The translations under genes were made by a program, and so were the position numbers. Of a stretch of 64,000 nt of DNA, positions 1-7,567 are shown one piece after another; position 1 is the stretch's first letter; each line of letters opens with the position of its first letter. Under the pieces are notes generated by a model, which worked only from the letters and a program-made list of their open reading frames with translations, was not told the DNA's origin and searched no databases. The DNA comes from a gamma proteobacterium HTCC2207. GTDB lineage: Bacteria; Pseudomonadota; Gammaproteobacteria; Pseudomonadales; Porticoccaceae. The DNA is taken from NCBI GenBank assembly GCA_905182265.1, contig CAJJAO010000005.1, forward strand, positions 1 through 64,000, read 5' to 3'.

Positions 1-1
1 T

Positions 2-487
2 ACCGGTTGGGGCTCTGCCTATGCTCTGGCGGGCGGATCAGCTTATGATCAACCTGTGCCTCCTATTGTTGGCAAAGTGGTAACGTTTAAGTTGGGCGCA
101 ACGGGAACGATTCCAGATCCAAATTTAGTCATGGCTCCACGCACGCCTAAAGCAGAAAGATTTGGTGATGCAGCGATGATTCAACTCGGCTTTGAGCAAT
201 ACCACTTTAACTGCCGTGTCTGTCACGGCCCTCTGGCGATAAGCTCTGGCGTATTACCTGACTTACGCTGGTCATCTATTTCAGCAAATGCCGAGGCATG
301 GCAAGCCGTAGTGATTGACGGAGTTCTAGCAGATAACGGCATGGTATCTTTTTCCGACGCTCTCAGTCCAACCGACGCTGAGGCTGTGCGTGCCTATGTT
401 ATTAAGCAGGCCCATGATGGTGCCGCACTGGAGGCCGAGGTTGCAGCTCTAATGGCCGCTCAGGCTGCCGACGCAGCACAACCCTAG
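2..487 (+). CDS. PQQ-dependent dehydrogenase with C-terminal cytochrome c, 3' end only
   Basis: The reading frame is open from the window edge, so the 5' part lies outside. The first visible residues (GWGSAYALAGG) look like the last propeller blade of quinohaemoprotein alcohol dehydrogenases. About 60 residues further on, a c-type haem motif CRVCH (C-x2-C-H) begins a small cytochrome c domain of roughly 90 residues, ending in an Ala-rich tail. In this family the periplasmic enzyme oxidises alcohols with pyrroloquinoline quinone and passes electrons through the fused haem domain to the respiratory chain. A GTG at 56 could start a shorter protein, but continuity of the frame upstream argues against that. 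The substrate cannot be told from this fragment. Confidence 0.75.
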   Translation, partial: TGWGSAYALAGGSAYDQPVPPIVGKVVTFKLGATGTIPDPNLVMAPRTPKAERFGDAAMIQLGFEQYHFNCRVCHGPLAISSGVLPDLRWSSISANAEAWQAVVIDGVLADNGMVSFSDALSPTDAEAVRAYVIKQAHDGAALEAEVAALMAAQAADAAQP

Positions 488-533
488 GAAGACAGGTAAA
501 CCATGACACTGTCATCGAGGGACTTCCCGACTG

Positions 534-692
534 ACCAGCGCACGTAAATCGATCCAGGGGACTGTTCAGGTGCCCTGGGTTGTCGTCGGTGCGGGCCTAA
601 GCGGTCTGGCATGCTCTCGGCGTTTAGCGTAACCCCAACCCAATGATGAAATTTCACTTCTTGATACGCGCCCCTATTGCAGGGTATCTGTA
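534..692 (+). pseudogene. Remnant of an FAD/NAD(P)-binding flavoprotein N-terminus
   Basis: From about 570 the plus strand encodes a dinucleotide-binding beta-alpha-beta start: VVVGAGLSGLACSRRLA, with the GxGxxG glycines. The frame is cut by TAA at 630-632. It continues in the same frame beyond the stop as NDEISLLDTRP, which looks like the second beta strand ending in an acidic residue, as in amine-oxidase or phytoene-desaturase-like flavoproteins. Nothing of the remaining 400 or more residues expected follows; the frame runs into the tandem repeat at 712. An ATG at 503 gives only 14 codons. It appears to be a deletion relic. The exact family is not determinable. Confidence 0.5.
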
Positions 693-711
693 CTTTGTAG
701 GTACATACTGC

Positions 712-850
712 GGATGGATAGTTCGGATGGATAGTTCGGATGGATAGTTCGGATGGATAGTTCGGATGGAGAGCTCGGATGGGTAGCTCAACTGGATAGC
801 TCGGATAGACAGCTCGGATGAATAGCTCGGATAGATAACTCAGCTGATTA
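712..850. repeat. 13-bp tandem array, GGATGGATAGTTC type
   Basis: At least four near-perfect copies of GGATGGATAGTTC start at about 712. Degenerate copies follow (GGATGGAGAGCTC, GGATGGGTAGCTC, then spaced variants with AGCTCGGAT cores) to about 850. The array fills the convergent spacer between the dehydrogenase/pseudogene and the dedA-like gene. No spacer/repeat organisation and no open frame are visible. The rest of 851-918 holds nothing recognisable. Confidence 0.85.
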
Positions 851-918
851 GATCACAGCATCCAATATTCCGGGTTTTAAATAACACGAAGTTGCGTTTG
901 CCCTCAGCCTGAAGACTA

Positions 919-1452
919 TTAGGCAAAAAGATTATCCAGCCCCATCACCAGCAACCCTAACCCCATCGACCAAATAGCACAGGCAAGAATATCCATCATC
1001 GTAAATTTAATAGGCTGGGTACCACTGACCCCAACTAGTGCTGGCACCAGACTCCGTACAGCTGTCATGAGTCGGCCCAGTACAATAGCGGCACCGCCAT
1101 ATTTGAGAATAAAGCTCTCGGCTTTTTGTAGCTTGCTGGCGCGTTTTTGGGCAAAGGCGGTGTGATGAAATCTAGGGCCAAACCAGCGGCCCAGATAAAA
1201 ACCTAGATGGTCCGATACACAGGCTCCGGCAAAAGCCAACATCATTATTTGTGGTAAGCTGACGAGCTGTTCGGTGTAGAGAACGGTGGAGACTGATAAC
1301 AAAATAACGCCGGAAACGAATAGACCCAGGCCCGGGCATGCTTCCAGAAAGGCCAATACAGGAACTACGGCCCAGGCATTCTGTTTGTGCGCCTGGAGCC
1401 AATTTAAAATGATGTCGTCTATGGCTGCCTCATTCGTAACGTAGCGCGTCAA
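919..1452 (-). CDS. DedA/SNARE-associated family inner-membrane protein
   Basis: This 177-residue hydrophobic protein has the DedA plan: an N-terminal re-entrant segment beginning with FLEACPGLGLFVSG, and the conserved GRLMTAVRSLVPALVGVSG stretch (family pattern GR-x6-R-x3-P-x2-AG), followed by terminal membrane helices. DedA proteins are undecaprenyl-phosphate or phospholipid flippase-like membrane proteins needed for envelope homeostasis. It is the last gene of the efflux operon and overlaps the permease gene by 23 nt; the ATG at 1452 is the only good start. It is somewhat shorter than the usual 190-220 residues. Its link to the exporter is inferred only from the operon. Confidence 0.8.
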   Translation of the reverse strand: MTRYVTNEAAIDDIILNWLQAHKQNAWAVVPVLAFLEACPGLGLFVSGVILLSVSTVLYTEQLVSLPQIMMLAFAGACVSDHLGFYLGRWFGPRFHHTAFAQKRASKLQKAESFILKYGGAAIVLGRLMTAVRSLVPALVGVSGTQPIKFTMMDILACAIWSMGLGLLVMGLDNLFA

Positions 1453-2665
1453 TAGGGTCTAGGTTGGCGGCTTTGGCGGCGGGAATAATGCCAAAGATTA
1501 AACCGATACCGGCACTAAAACCGAAGGACAAAACTACGGCCCACATGGGCACACTGGCAGCAGGTAAACCTGTAACGCCACTTATTAATGAACCCGCACC
1601 AAAACCCAGCAGCAAGCCAACTAGGCCCCCTAGCAGGCACAAAAACACGGCTTCGATTAGAAACTGCAGCAAAATATCAAAGCGTGTTGCGCCCAGTGCT
1701 TTTTGGATACCAATCTCTCGGGTGCGCTCGGTCACCGACACCAGCATAATGTTCATAATACCAATGCCGCCCACTAACAATGAGATACCCACAACCCCAC
1801 CTAGCACTAAGGTGATGCTGCCGATAATCTGGTTAAAGGTATCAAGCATTTGGTCGGCGGTGGCGATCTTAAAATCGTCTGCCGTGTCTTTGCCGAGTTT
1901 ATGATTGCGGCGCAGCAGGTTTTTGAGGTGCTGTTTGATTTGGTTAACCGCCTGCATATCATCGACTTGCAAGCTGATAGAAATATCCGGCTCTTCGGCA
2001 CCCCCAAGCAATGCGCGGGTGGTGGTATAGGGCAGCAAAATAAAATCATCTTGGTCAAAGCCTAGTAGCTTGCCTCGTTTTTCGGCGATACCAATAATCT
2101 TGAACCACTCGCCAGAGACACTTAGATACTGACCAATGGGGTCACCCTTAATATCAATTTTATTGATAATTGAGGGGCCTAACACGGCCACGCGACGGCG
2201 GCTTTTGTCGTCACTCAGGTTAAAAAAGCGCCCGAGTTCTGGATAAACGGTATAGAGCTTTTGGTAGGTCGACGCGGTGCCGATAACCATGGTGTCTGTA
2301 GATTGCCCACGGTAGCTCACGACCGCATTGGGGCCCCAAACTCTTACCGTCGGCGTGACATTGCTAATGCCTTTGACGCGATGCTTTATCTCTTGAAAGT
2401 CATCGTAGCTAAGTTTGGCTCGGACGCCCTGTAGCCTTTCCTTGCGCGGTGTATATGAATCAATATTAATGACGTTGGTGCCCATGCCGTCAAATTCTTG
2501 GGAGATGCTGGCACTGAAGCCCTGTACTACCGAGACCACGGCAATTACCGAGGCTACACCAATAATGATGCCCAACGTGGTCAGAAAGCTACGGAAGCCG
2601 TGGGCATATATGGACTGCCCTGCTGAGCGTGTGCCCTCGAGAATTTTAAAGCCTAAACTAGACAT
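1430..2665 (-). CDS. MacB/FtsX-type ABC transporter permease
   Basis: The permease has one N-terminal membrane helix (LTTLGIIIGVASVIAVVSVV), a large periplasmic MacB-type domain, and three C-terminal FtsX helices containing ERTREIGIQKALGA, the cytoplasmic coupling loop of the family. Such permeases do not transport through the membrane. They act mechanically with a TolC-type channel and a MacA adaptor to expel peptides, glycolipids or macrolide-like compounds. I place the start at ATG 2665 ([11 protein letters not shown], 411 residues), because a GAGG lies 8 nt upstream; an ATG nine codons earlier has no such site. It overlaps the ATPase gene by 8 nt, implying translational coupling. Confidence 0.9.
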   Translation of the reverse strand: MSSLGFKILEGTRSAGQSIYAHGFRSFLTTLGIIIGVASVIAVVSVVQGFSASISQEFDGMGTNVINIDSYTPRKERLQGVRAKLSYDDFQEIKHRVKGISNVTPTVRVWGPNAVVSYRGQSTDTMVIGTASTYQKLYTVYPELGRFFNLSDDKSRRRVAVLGPSIINKIDIKGDPIGQYLSVSGEWFKIIGIAEKRGKLLGFDQDDFILLPYTTTRALLGGAEEPDISISLQVDDMQAVNQIKQHLKNLLRRNHKLGKDTADDFKIATADQMLDTFNQIIGSITLVLGGVVGISLLVGGIGIMNIMLVSVTERTREIGIQKALGATRFDILLQFLIEAVFLCLLGGLVGLLLGFGAGSLISGVTGLPAASVPMWAVVLSFGFSAGIGLIFGIIPAAKAANLDPIDALRYE

Positions 2666-3395
2666 TGGCATTGCCTCGTTTGGCTTTGGCAATAACAGCA
2701 GGACTATTCATGGTGTCAGAAATTAGCTTCCCGTCTCTTAGGGTAATCACCCGGCCACAGCGGTCGGCAATATCCGGTTCGTGGGTGACAATAATAAGGG
2801 TCTGGCCGTCGACATGGAGCTGATCAAACAACGCCATAATCTCGACAGTGGTGGCACTGTCTAGGTTGCCGGTAGGCTCATCGGCGAGCAATATCGCTGG
2901 TTTGGTCACCAGAGCTCTGGCTATGGCAACCCGCTGGCGCTGGCCGCCAGACAGCTGATTAGGCACATGATCCATGCGGTCTTTAAGGCCCACCATGGTC
3001 AGGGCTTCTTCGGCTCTCTGCTTGCGCTCGGCGATTGGGATACCGCGATATATCAGCGGTTGCATCACATTTTGCAGGGCCGAAGCCCGAGGCAAAAGAT
3101 TAAAGTTTTGAAAAATAAAGCCAATTTCTCGATTGCGAATGCCCGCTAGACTGTTCTCGTCTAGGGTAGCTACATTGTTGCCCTTTAAGCGGTACTCACC
3201 GTCCGTTGGGTAATCCAAACAGCCTAGCAAATTCATGAGGGTGGACTTGCCCGAACCCGACGAACCTACAATGGCAATGTAGTCATTGAGCTGTATATCT
3301 AGGTCAATGCCATTTAAGGCATAGAACCCTTCGCCACCCATCATGTAATGCTTGGAGATGGCTCGCAGTTCAATAATAGTTTCGGCAGTGTTCAC
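2658..3395 (-). CDS. ABC transporter ATP-binding protein, LolD/MacB type
   Basis: This is a 245-residue nucleotide-binding domain with Walker [11 protein letters not shown]-loop [11 protein letters not shown], signature [15 protein letters not shown], Walker [13 protein letters not shown] and a switch-region histidine (IIVTHEPD). The GNLD after Walker B is typical of the LolD/MacB/FtsE branch. Unlike E. coli MacB, ATPase and permease are separate genes here. It overlaps the adaptor gene by 4 nt (ATGA) and the permease gene by 8 nt, so the three are one tripartite exporter unit. The exported compound is unknown. Confidence 0.93.
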   Translation of the reverse strand: MNTAETIIELRAISKHYMMGGEGFYALNGIDLDIQLNDYIAIVGSSGSGKSTLMNLLGCLDYPTDGEYRLKGNNVATLDENSLAGIRNREIGFIFQNFNLLPRASALQNVMQPLIYRGIPIAERKQRAEEALTMVGLKDRMDHVPNQLSGGQRQRVAIARALVTKPAILLADEPTGNLDSATTVEIMALFDQLHVDGQTLIIVTHEPDIADRCGRVITLRDGKLISDTMNSPAVIAKAKRGNANV

Positions 3396-4627
3396 TGGTC
3401 TTTGGTCTCGATCTCTTCAACAGAGTCGCCCACCTCTAGCTTGCGCAATGTTCTTGCCGGGCCGGTAATGACTTGGTCACCAACTGTTAAGCCTGCTTTA
3501 ATTTCTTGCAGCTGGTCATTTGAAATACCCAGCTCAACATCGCGCTTAATCACTTCACCTTCAGCCATTACAAAAACATGGCTCTTGGTGCCAGACGAAT
3601 CAGAAACGCTCACTGATACGGATCCAGGCTCTTGGTCCGTTTCCACATCCGAGTCATCGCTATCAACCTCTTCGAAGATAATAGCTTCGATAGGCACGGC
3701 AATGGTGCCGCCTTTTACATTAGTAAATATTTCCGCACGACAGCTCATGCCCGGGCGAATATTAATATCCCCCGCACCATTGAGTAATATTTTGACGGTA
3801 AAACTTAGGCCCTGACGTCGATCGGTGCGCTTGGCGGAAGTGGCAATGCTCTGCACACCCCCCACCAAAGCATTGTCAGGGAAGGCGACGGCAAAAATAT
3901 CGGCCTTTTGCCCCACTCTAACATTGGCAATATCGGCTTCGTCGACTTCAACTTCTACCAGTATTGAGCTGGGGTCTGCCACTGTGATCAAGTTAGAGCC
4001 AGCAATGTTTGTAGTGCCGCTTATGGCGGTTTCGCCTACTTTGATATCAACAGAGGTTGCCACGCCATTAATGGGCGATCGAAATACGGTTTTGTCGAGG
4101 CGCTCTTGGGCCTTATCTAATGTCGCCTGAGCCTGTAACAAAGCTTCTTGCCGAGAGCGTAAATCTATCTTGGCCAAAGCATGCTGATTTTCCACAAGCT
4201 CAAAGGCGTCTTGGCCAATCATCTTGCGCTCATATAAGTTGAGGTTACGCTGCCACTGAGAGGAAATATTTTCAAGCTGCTTCTGTTGACGCTCAATAGC
4301 AATGGTTTGGATGCGCACGTAGGCGCTCTGCTGTTCAACATCGGCATTAAAGGTGCGCGGCTCAAGGCGCATTAACACCTGCCCCTGGCTCACATCGTCG
4401 CCCTCTTCTATCAATACTTCGCTCACCTGCCCAATTACTTCTGAACGCAGCTGTACCTGCTTGGCATAAATTAAGGTACCAGAGGCAAGAATCGAACTTT
4501 TGATTTCTTGTATCTCAGCAGTAGCGATATGTACTTTGTTAGCTTCACTGGAACCGCCACTTTTAAAAACCACCAATGACACTAGAGCGATACTAACTGC
4601 TGCGATAATAAGTTTTTTCTTGAGCAT
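3392..4627 (-). CDS. MacA/HlyD-family periplasmic adaptor (membrane fusion protein)
   Basis: The protein is 411 residues with a single N-terminal membrane anchor (LIIAAVSIALVSLVVF). A split lipoyl/barrel-sandwich domain surrounds an alpha-helical hairpin (about residues 95-160, rich in Gln, Ala and Leu), followed by beta-barrel and membrane-proximal domains. The motif GQVSEVLIEEGDDVSQGQVL is the usual first lipoyl half. It should link the MacB-type permease to an outer-membrane TolC channel; no TolC gene is present here. An acidic insert rich in Asp, Glu and Ser at about residues 320-345 is unusual and looks disordered. It lies 12 nt after the Yip1-like gene. Confidence 0.9.
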   Translation of the reverse strand: MLKKKLIIAAVSIALVSLVVFKSGGSSEANKVHIATAEIQEIKSSILASGTLIYAKQVQLRSEVIGQVSEVLIEEGDDVSQGQVLMRLEPRTFNADVEQQSAYVRIQTIAIERQQKQLENISSQWQRNLNLYERKMIGQDAFELVENQHALAKIDLRSRQEALLQAQATLDKAQERLDKTVFRSPINGVATSVDIKVGETAISGTTNIAGSNLITVADPSSILVEVEVDEADIANVRVGQKADIFAVAFPDNALVGGVQSIATSAKRTDRRQGLSFTVKILLNGAGDINIRPGMSCRAEIFTNVKGGTIAVPIEAIIFEEVDSDDSDVETDQEPGSVSVSVSDSSGTKSHVFVMAEGEVIKRDVELGISNDQLQEIKAGLTVGDQVITGPARTLRKLEVGDSVEEIETKDQ

Positions 4628-4639
4628 TATTAGGGTCTC

Positions 4640-5353
4640 TTAGGCTGTAAAAACAATAATTAGGGCCCAGATTCCAAAGAGCACTGCAAAAGGAGCAGCC
4701 GCAATAGTCGCGGCCTTTTGGGTCTCAATGCCCAGCCAAGATTTCAGGCCAATAGCGATCAGCGTGATGCTCCAAAACATAAACACATCAACGGTATTGA
4801 GGAAGTTAAACCAGGGGTTTACAGCGTCAACACTAAACAGAAGGCTATTAAGAGTAGTAACCGAGAGATCTTCCATCGCCAACATGCCATCCGCCGACAA
4901 TGTGACTAACAACATAGACAGCATGATGGTCACAACATGGGGCATGCTCGTCCACCAGCTAAAGGCAAACCAGTTGCCATAGCTGTATTCGTCTTTGCCA
5001 CTAAACTTGGTGGTGATATTTAAGTACAGTGCCAAAATAGCGTTTATAAAAACCAGACTCAGCGCCCCGCCAATGGTCGTCGACCAGAGTAGCGATGTTT
5101 TACTCAGAAAGTCGCCGGCGGCCTGCAACTCATCTTCGTTCATGGTTTGCTGAGCAGCCATTTGATCGAGCATGGTTTCTTTTAGCCAAGGGAAATCGAC
5201 GTTGGCAAAATAATACATAAATAGGGCAACAATACTGGTTGTCACTAAGGCAAAAGGCACCAACCACCAGCGTTTTTTTGATTTAACGATATCGAAAGTA
5301 ACACCAGGAGAAGTGAGTATTTCGATACTGGCTCGTAAAGCATTAGTAGACAT
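4640..5353 (-). CDS. Yip1-domain integral membrane protein
   Basis: This 237-residue protein has about five hydrophobic helices and an N-terminal amphipathic stretch (SIEILTSPGVTFDIVKSKKRW), the layout of bacterial YIP1 domain proteins. The start is set at ATG 5353 because a perfect AAAAGGAG lies 7 nt upstream; an upstream in-frame start has no such signal. It is the promoter-proximal gene of the exporter operon with MacA-, LolD- and MacB-like proteins. The biochemical role of bacterial Yip1 proteins is not established; a part in membrane organisation of the exporter is only a guess. Confidence 0.75.
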   Translation of the reverse strand: MSTNALRASIEILTSPGVTFDIVKSKKRWWLVPFALVTTSIVALFMYYFANVDFPWLKETMLDQMAAQQTMNEDELQAAGDFLSKTSLLWSTTIGGALSLVFINAILALYLNITTKFSGKDEYSYGNWFAFSWWTSMPHVVTIMLSMLLVTLSADGMLAMEDLSVTTLNSLLFSVDAVNPWFNFLNTVDVFMFWSITLIAIGLKSWLGIETQKAATIAAAPFAVLFGIWALIIVFTA

Positions 5354-5762
5354 GTGTCGGCTCCTTTTAGTTAGAGTTATTGGCCGCAAGTATTATTGCT
5401 TTCATTCTACACGTTGCAGGTTTGGGTGCAGTAATAATAAAGCCCTCTAGGGCAGCCTCAAAGATCCCCATTAGAGGACGGTTTACTGAGCTCTTGCTGC
5501 TAGTTCTAATTTCTGCATTGGTGTTGGCAATATTACTGTCAGTCTAGCCAGGTAACAGATTGCATCTTGCCTAATAATTAAGACGCTATATGGGGCTCAT
5601 TTAGATTCAAAAAATAACGATTAGTTTATTGCATGGCGGTTTATGAAACATAAGCCATTAGCAAGAGGCATATGCGGTAATCTAAAGCGCAACCATACAA
5701 ACCTAAAGCCGTTAAAAACCTTTATTAGGTGACTGTACTATTTTTAAGTCACTGTACTATTT
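5354..5762. other. Spacer upstream of the exporter operon
   Basis: About 400 bp between the XRE gene and the Yip1-like gene, both on the minus strand. It must contain the exporter promoter, but I could not pick a convincing -35/-10 pair. A short palindrome GCCCTCTAGGGC lies near 5442. The end next to the XRE gene is a 19-bp tandem repeat listed separately. No coding frame is credible. Confidence 0.5.
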
Positions 5763-5779
5763 TTAAGTCACTGTACTAT
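5729..5779. repeat. 19-bp tandem repeat overlapping the XRE gene's stop codon
   Basis: There are two full copies and one partial copy of GT(C/G)ACTGTACTATTTTTAA at 5729-5747, 5748-5766 and 5767-5779. The copy nearest the gene encodes the last residues (STVT) and the TAA stop of the XRE regulator, read on the minus strand. The further copies repeat that stop-containing sequence downstream. Confidence 0.9.
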
Positions 5780-5969
5780 GCTCATCATCAAAAATGTCCT
5801 CAATGGCCATCTCGAATAGCCGCGCAGCTTTGAAGGCTAAGGGCAAGCTAGGGTCAAATTTACCCGTTTCGATTGCATTAACAGTTTGCCTGCTGACATC
5901 TAGCTCATTGGCTAGGTCAGCCTGAGACCAATCTTGTTCGGCACGCAAAACTTTTAGACGATTCTTCAC
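5763..5969 (-). CDS. Small XRE-family HTH transcriptional regulator
   Basis: This 68-residue protein is almost entirely a Cro/CI-type helix-turn-helix: LRAEQDWSQADLANELDVSRQTVNAIETGKFDPSLPLAFKAARLF, with the recognition helix at VSRQTVNAIE. It resembles the YozG-like regulators paired with small membrane proteins. It overlaps the upstream membrane-protein gene by 4 nt (ATGA), so the two are coupled. The promoter of the pair carries GTAAAG/CTTTAC elements, suggesting autoregulation; that is inference. Its last four codons and stop lie in a tandem repeat. Confidence 0.9.
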   Translation of the reverse strand: MKNRLKVLRAEQDWSQADLANELDVSRQTVNAIETGKFDPSLPLAFKAARLFEMAIEDIFDDEHSTVT

Positions 5970-6388
5970 GAGTATCTCCGGCGCCCAACAAACAGGGCAA
6001 TTGCGTAGCTGATAGCCATCACAAAAAGGATATTAGACGGGTTTGGGCTGTGATCAATAATTTTAATGGTTTCCATCACCCCATAGACAGCCCCGAATAC
6101 CATACTGGCCCCAAGGGACACCGCCATAGCATTTAACTGTATGGTTCTCTGTAGTTCGTCCATATCCGCTAAGTGGCTCTTATTGGCTAGGATCATTTTG
6201 TATCCGCAGCCTATATTTATGGCTGTTATGGCCAACGTTATGATCGTGGCATAGTCCCACAGAAATCTCGGACCAAACGTTAGTAGAGCTAAGCTCACAA
6301 CCCAAGCAAATGTCCATAATGCAACTTTTTTGCTCGAACGAGCCATGCGTCCGTCGAGTTTCTCAGGTTTTTTAGTCGCTGTATTCAT
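5966..6388 (-). CDS. Small four-helix membrane protein paired with XRE regulator
   Basis: This 140-residue protein has about four hydrophobic helices (residues about 22-42, 48-66, 88-108 and 120-135), a polar N-terminus rich in Lys and Arg, and a short loop LADMDELQRTIQLNAMA between helices two and three. A small multi-helix membrane protein followed at once by a YozG-like XRE gene is a recurrent gene pair in bacteria; its function is not known. It starts at ATG 6388, behind a clear sigma70-type promoter. Confidence 0.75.
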   Translation of the reverse strand: MNTATKKPEKLDGRMARSSKKVALWTFAWVVSLALLTFGPRFLWDYATIITLAITAINIGCGYKMILANKSHLADMDELQRTIQLNAMAVSLGASMVFGAVYGVMETIKIIDHSPNPSNILFVMAISYAIALFVGRRRYS

Positions 6389-6408
6389 ATAATATCGCCT
6401 CTGCTTAT

Positions 6409-6471
6409 GTAAAGTTTACTTGACTGTGTAAAGCTTACTTTACAGGTTTTGTTTTGTCAAGCGTGCTTTAC
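6409..6471 (-). promoter_or_regulatory. Promoter with overlapping palindromic operator for the membrane protein/XRE pair
   Basis: On the minus strand TTGACA (6455-6460) is followed 17 nt later by TAAGCT (6432-6437). The sequence GTAAAGCTTACTTTAC (6428-6443), with arms GTAAAG/CTTTAC, covers the -10. A second element GTAAAGTTTAC (6409-6419) lies just downstream and a half-site CTTTAC (6466-6471) just upstream of the -35. The arrangement is what an autorepressor site looks like; binding by the downstream XRE protein is inferred. Confidence 0.6.
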
Positions 6472-6500
6472 ATGACATCTGGACTAGCTTTATATCCTAG

Positions 6501-6520
6501 GGCTGGGCTGGGCTGGGCTG
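6501..6520. repeat. GGCTG pentanucleotide repeat after ilvY
   Basis: Four perfect GGCTG copies lie immediately beyond the ilvY stop codon (TAG, 6523-6525 on the minus strand). Read from ilvY the unit is CAGCC. Confidence 0.9.
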
Positions 6521-6522
6521 AT

Positions 6523-7404
6523 CTAGACCATACTTGCCATGGCCATAAACTCAGCCACTACCGGGTCATCCAACTTCTTCTTAAAGCAACAGAGCCCCAG
6601 ATCAAAGGCTGGGATACTGGTGTCGGGTAACAACCCTACCCGATCTTTTACTGGGCTATTTTCCACTACCACAATAGGTGAGAGGCCAATACCGAAACCC
6701 AGAGCCACCATACTCACCAGCGCCTCCTGCCCTGACACCTGGGCATAGACATTGGGGCGAGCTGAGGTCTTTTGTCTAAACCATTGTTCAAAACGTTTTC
6801 GCGCCACACCGTGCTCAGGCAAGATAATAGGCATACTGCCCCAATCAATGTCATCTACTTGCAGAGCCTTTTTAACCGCGCAATTAATGGTTGGTATGGT
6901 AATCGCCAAAGGCACAGAGGCGATGGTCTGGAAATGAATACTCGATGCCAGGTCATCGGGCCTCGCGGCAATGGCTAGATCGACACTCTGATTTTTGATC
7001 TGGTCAATACCGTCGGCGGCATCACCAGTATCTAGATTGATATCGATATTAGGGTGGGCCTGACGAAATCTCTCGAGCAGTGGCGGCAGATACGAGTAAG
7101 AGGCGGTCACCGAGCAATATATATTCAGAGAACCCGAAAGCTGCTGCTGCGACTCATCAAGAGACTGCTTTAATGCCGCAAACTGCTCGATTTGTTGGTC
7201 CGCATAGGCCAGCAGCTTTTTGCCCTCTGCTGTTAAGAGTACCGAGCGGTTATCTCTAATCAGCAGCTGAGCTCCCAGCTGCGCTTCGATACGTTGAATT
7301 GAACGGCTTAGGGTCGAAGGGCTAACATGATAAGCAGCCGCGGTTTTACCAAAGTGCAGACTGTTAGCTAGGTGCGCAAATAATGTTAATGATCGAATAT
7401 CCAT
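6523..7404 (-). CDS. ilvY: IlvY, LysR-type activator of ilvC
   Basis: This 293-residue LysR-type regulator has an N-terminal winged HTH almost identical in pattern to E. coli IlvY (HFGKTAAAYHVSPSTLSRSIQRIE; RDNRSVLLTAEG). Its effector domain contains CSVTASYSYLPPLLERF and DLAIAARPDD, also IlvY-like. It is divergent from ilvC, the classical arrangement. IlvY binds tandem operators between the two genes and activates ilvC when acetolactate or acetohydroxybutyrate accumulates. The start at ATG 7404 matches the family N-terminus (MDIRSL). Identification rests on both sequence and context. Confidence 0.95.
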   Translation of the reverse strand: MDIRSLTLFAHLANSLHFGKTAAAYHVSPSTLSRSIQRIEAQLGAQLLIRDNRSVLLTAEGKKLLAYADQQIEQFAALKQSLDESQQQLSGSLNIYCSVTASYSYLPPLLERFRQAHPNIDINLDTGDAADGIDQIKNQSVDLAIAARPDDLASSIHFQTIASVPLAITIPTINCAVKKALQVDDIDWGSMPIILPEHGVARKRFEQWFRQKTSARPNVYAQVSGQEALVSMVALGFGIGLSPIVVVENSPVKDRVGLLPDTSIPAFDLGLCCFKKKLDDPVVAEFMAMASMV

Positions 7405-7433
7405 GGCTGCAGCTTACCGGCCTGACCCTTGCA

Positions 7434-7448
7434 TTGCAAATAACGCAA
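7434..7448. promoter_or_regulatory. Candidate IlvY operator in the ilvY-ilvC intergenic region
   Basis: The dyad TTGC-N7-GCAA (TTGCAAATAACGCAA) lies 14 nt before the TTGAAT/ATATAT-rich ilvC promoter region and 30 nt from the ilvY start. A further TTGCA precedes it (7429-7433). A possible ilvC -10, TACAAT, is at 7494-7499 without a good -35, as expected for an activator-dependent promoter. LysR proteins bind T-N11-A dyads; assignment to IlvY is by position. Confidence 0.5.
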
Positions 7449-7567
7449 CATAGCATTGAATATATATCGTTATAAGCAACACTGATAAGTGGTTACAATG
7501 CCTGTCAAATTCTAACCCTCAAACCAAATACAACAATCCACCCCTATGCGGTGGCCGGAGACCAACA

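Noticed and set aside
56..487. Independent cytochrome c gene starting at GTG 56
   Set aside because: The same frame is open to the window edge and encodes a dehydrogenase propeller blade, so it is the tail of a larger protein.
712..850. Tandem array as a CRISPR
   Set aside because: Units are 13 bp, contiguous and without unique spacers; no cas genes are nearby.
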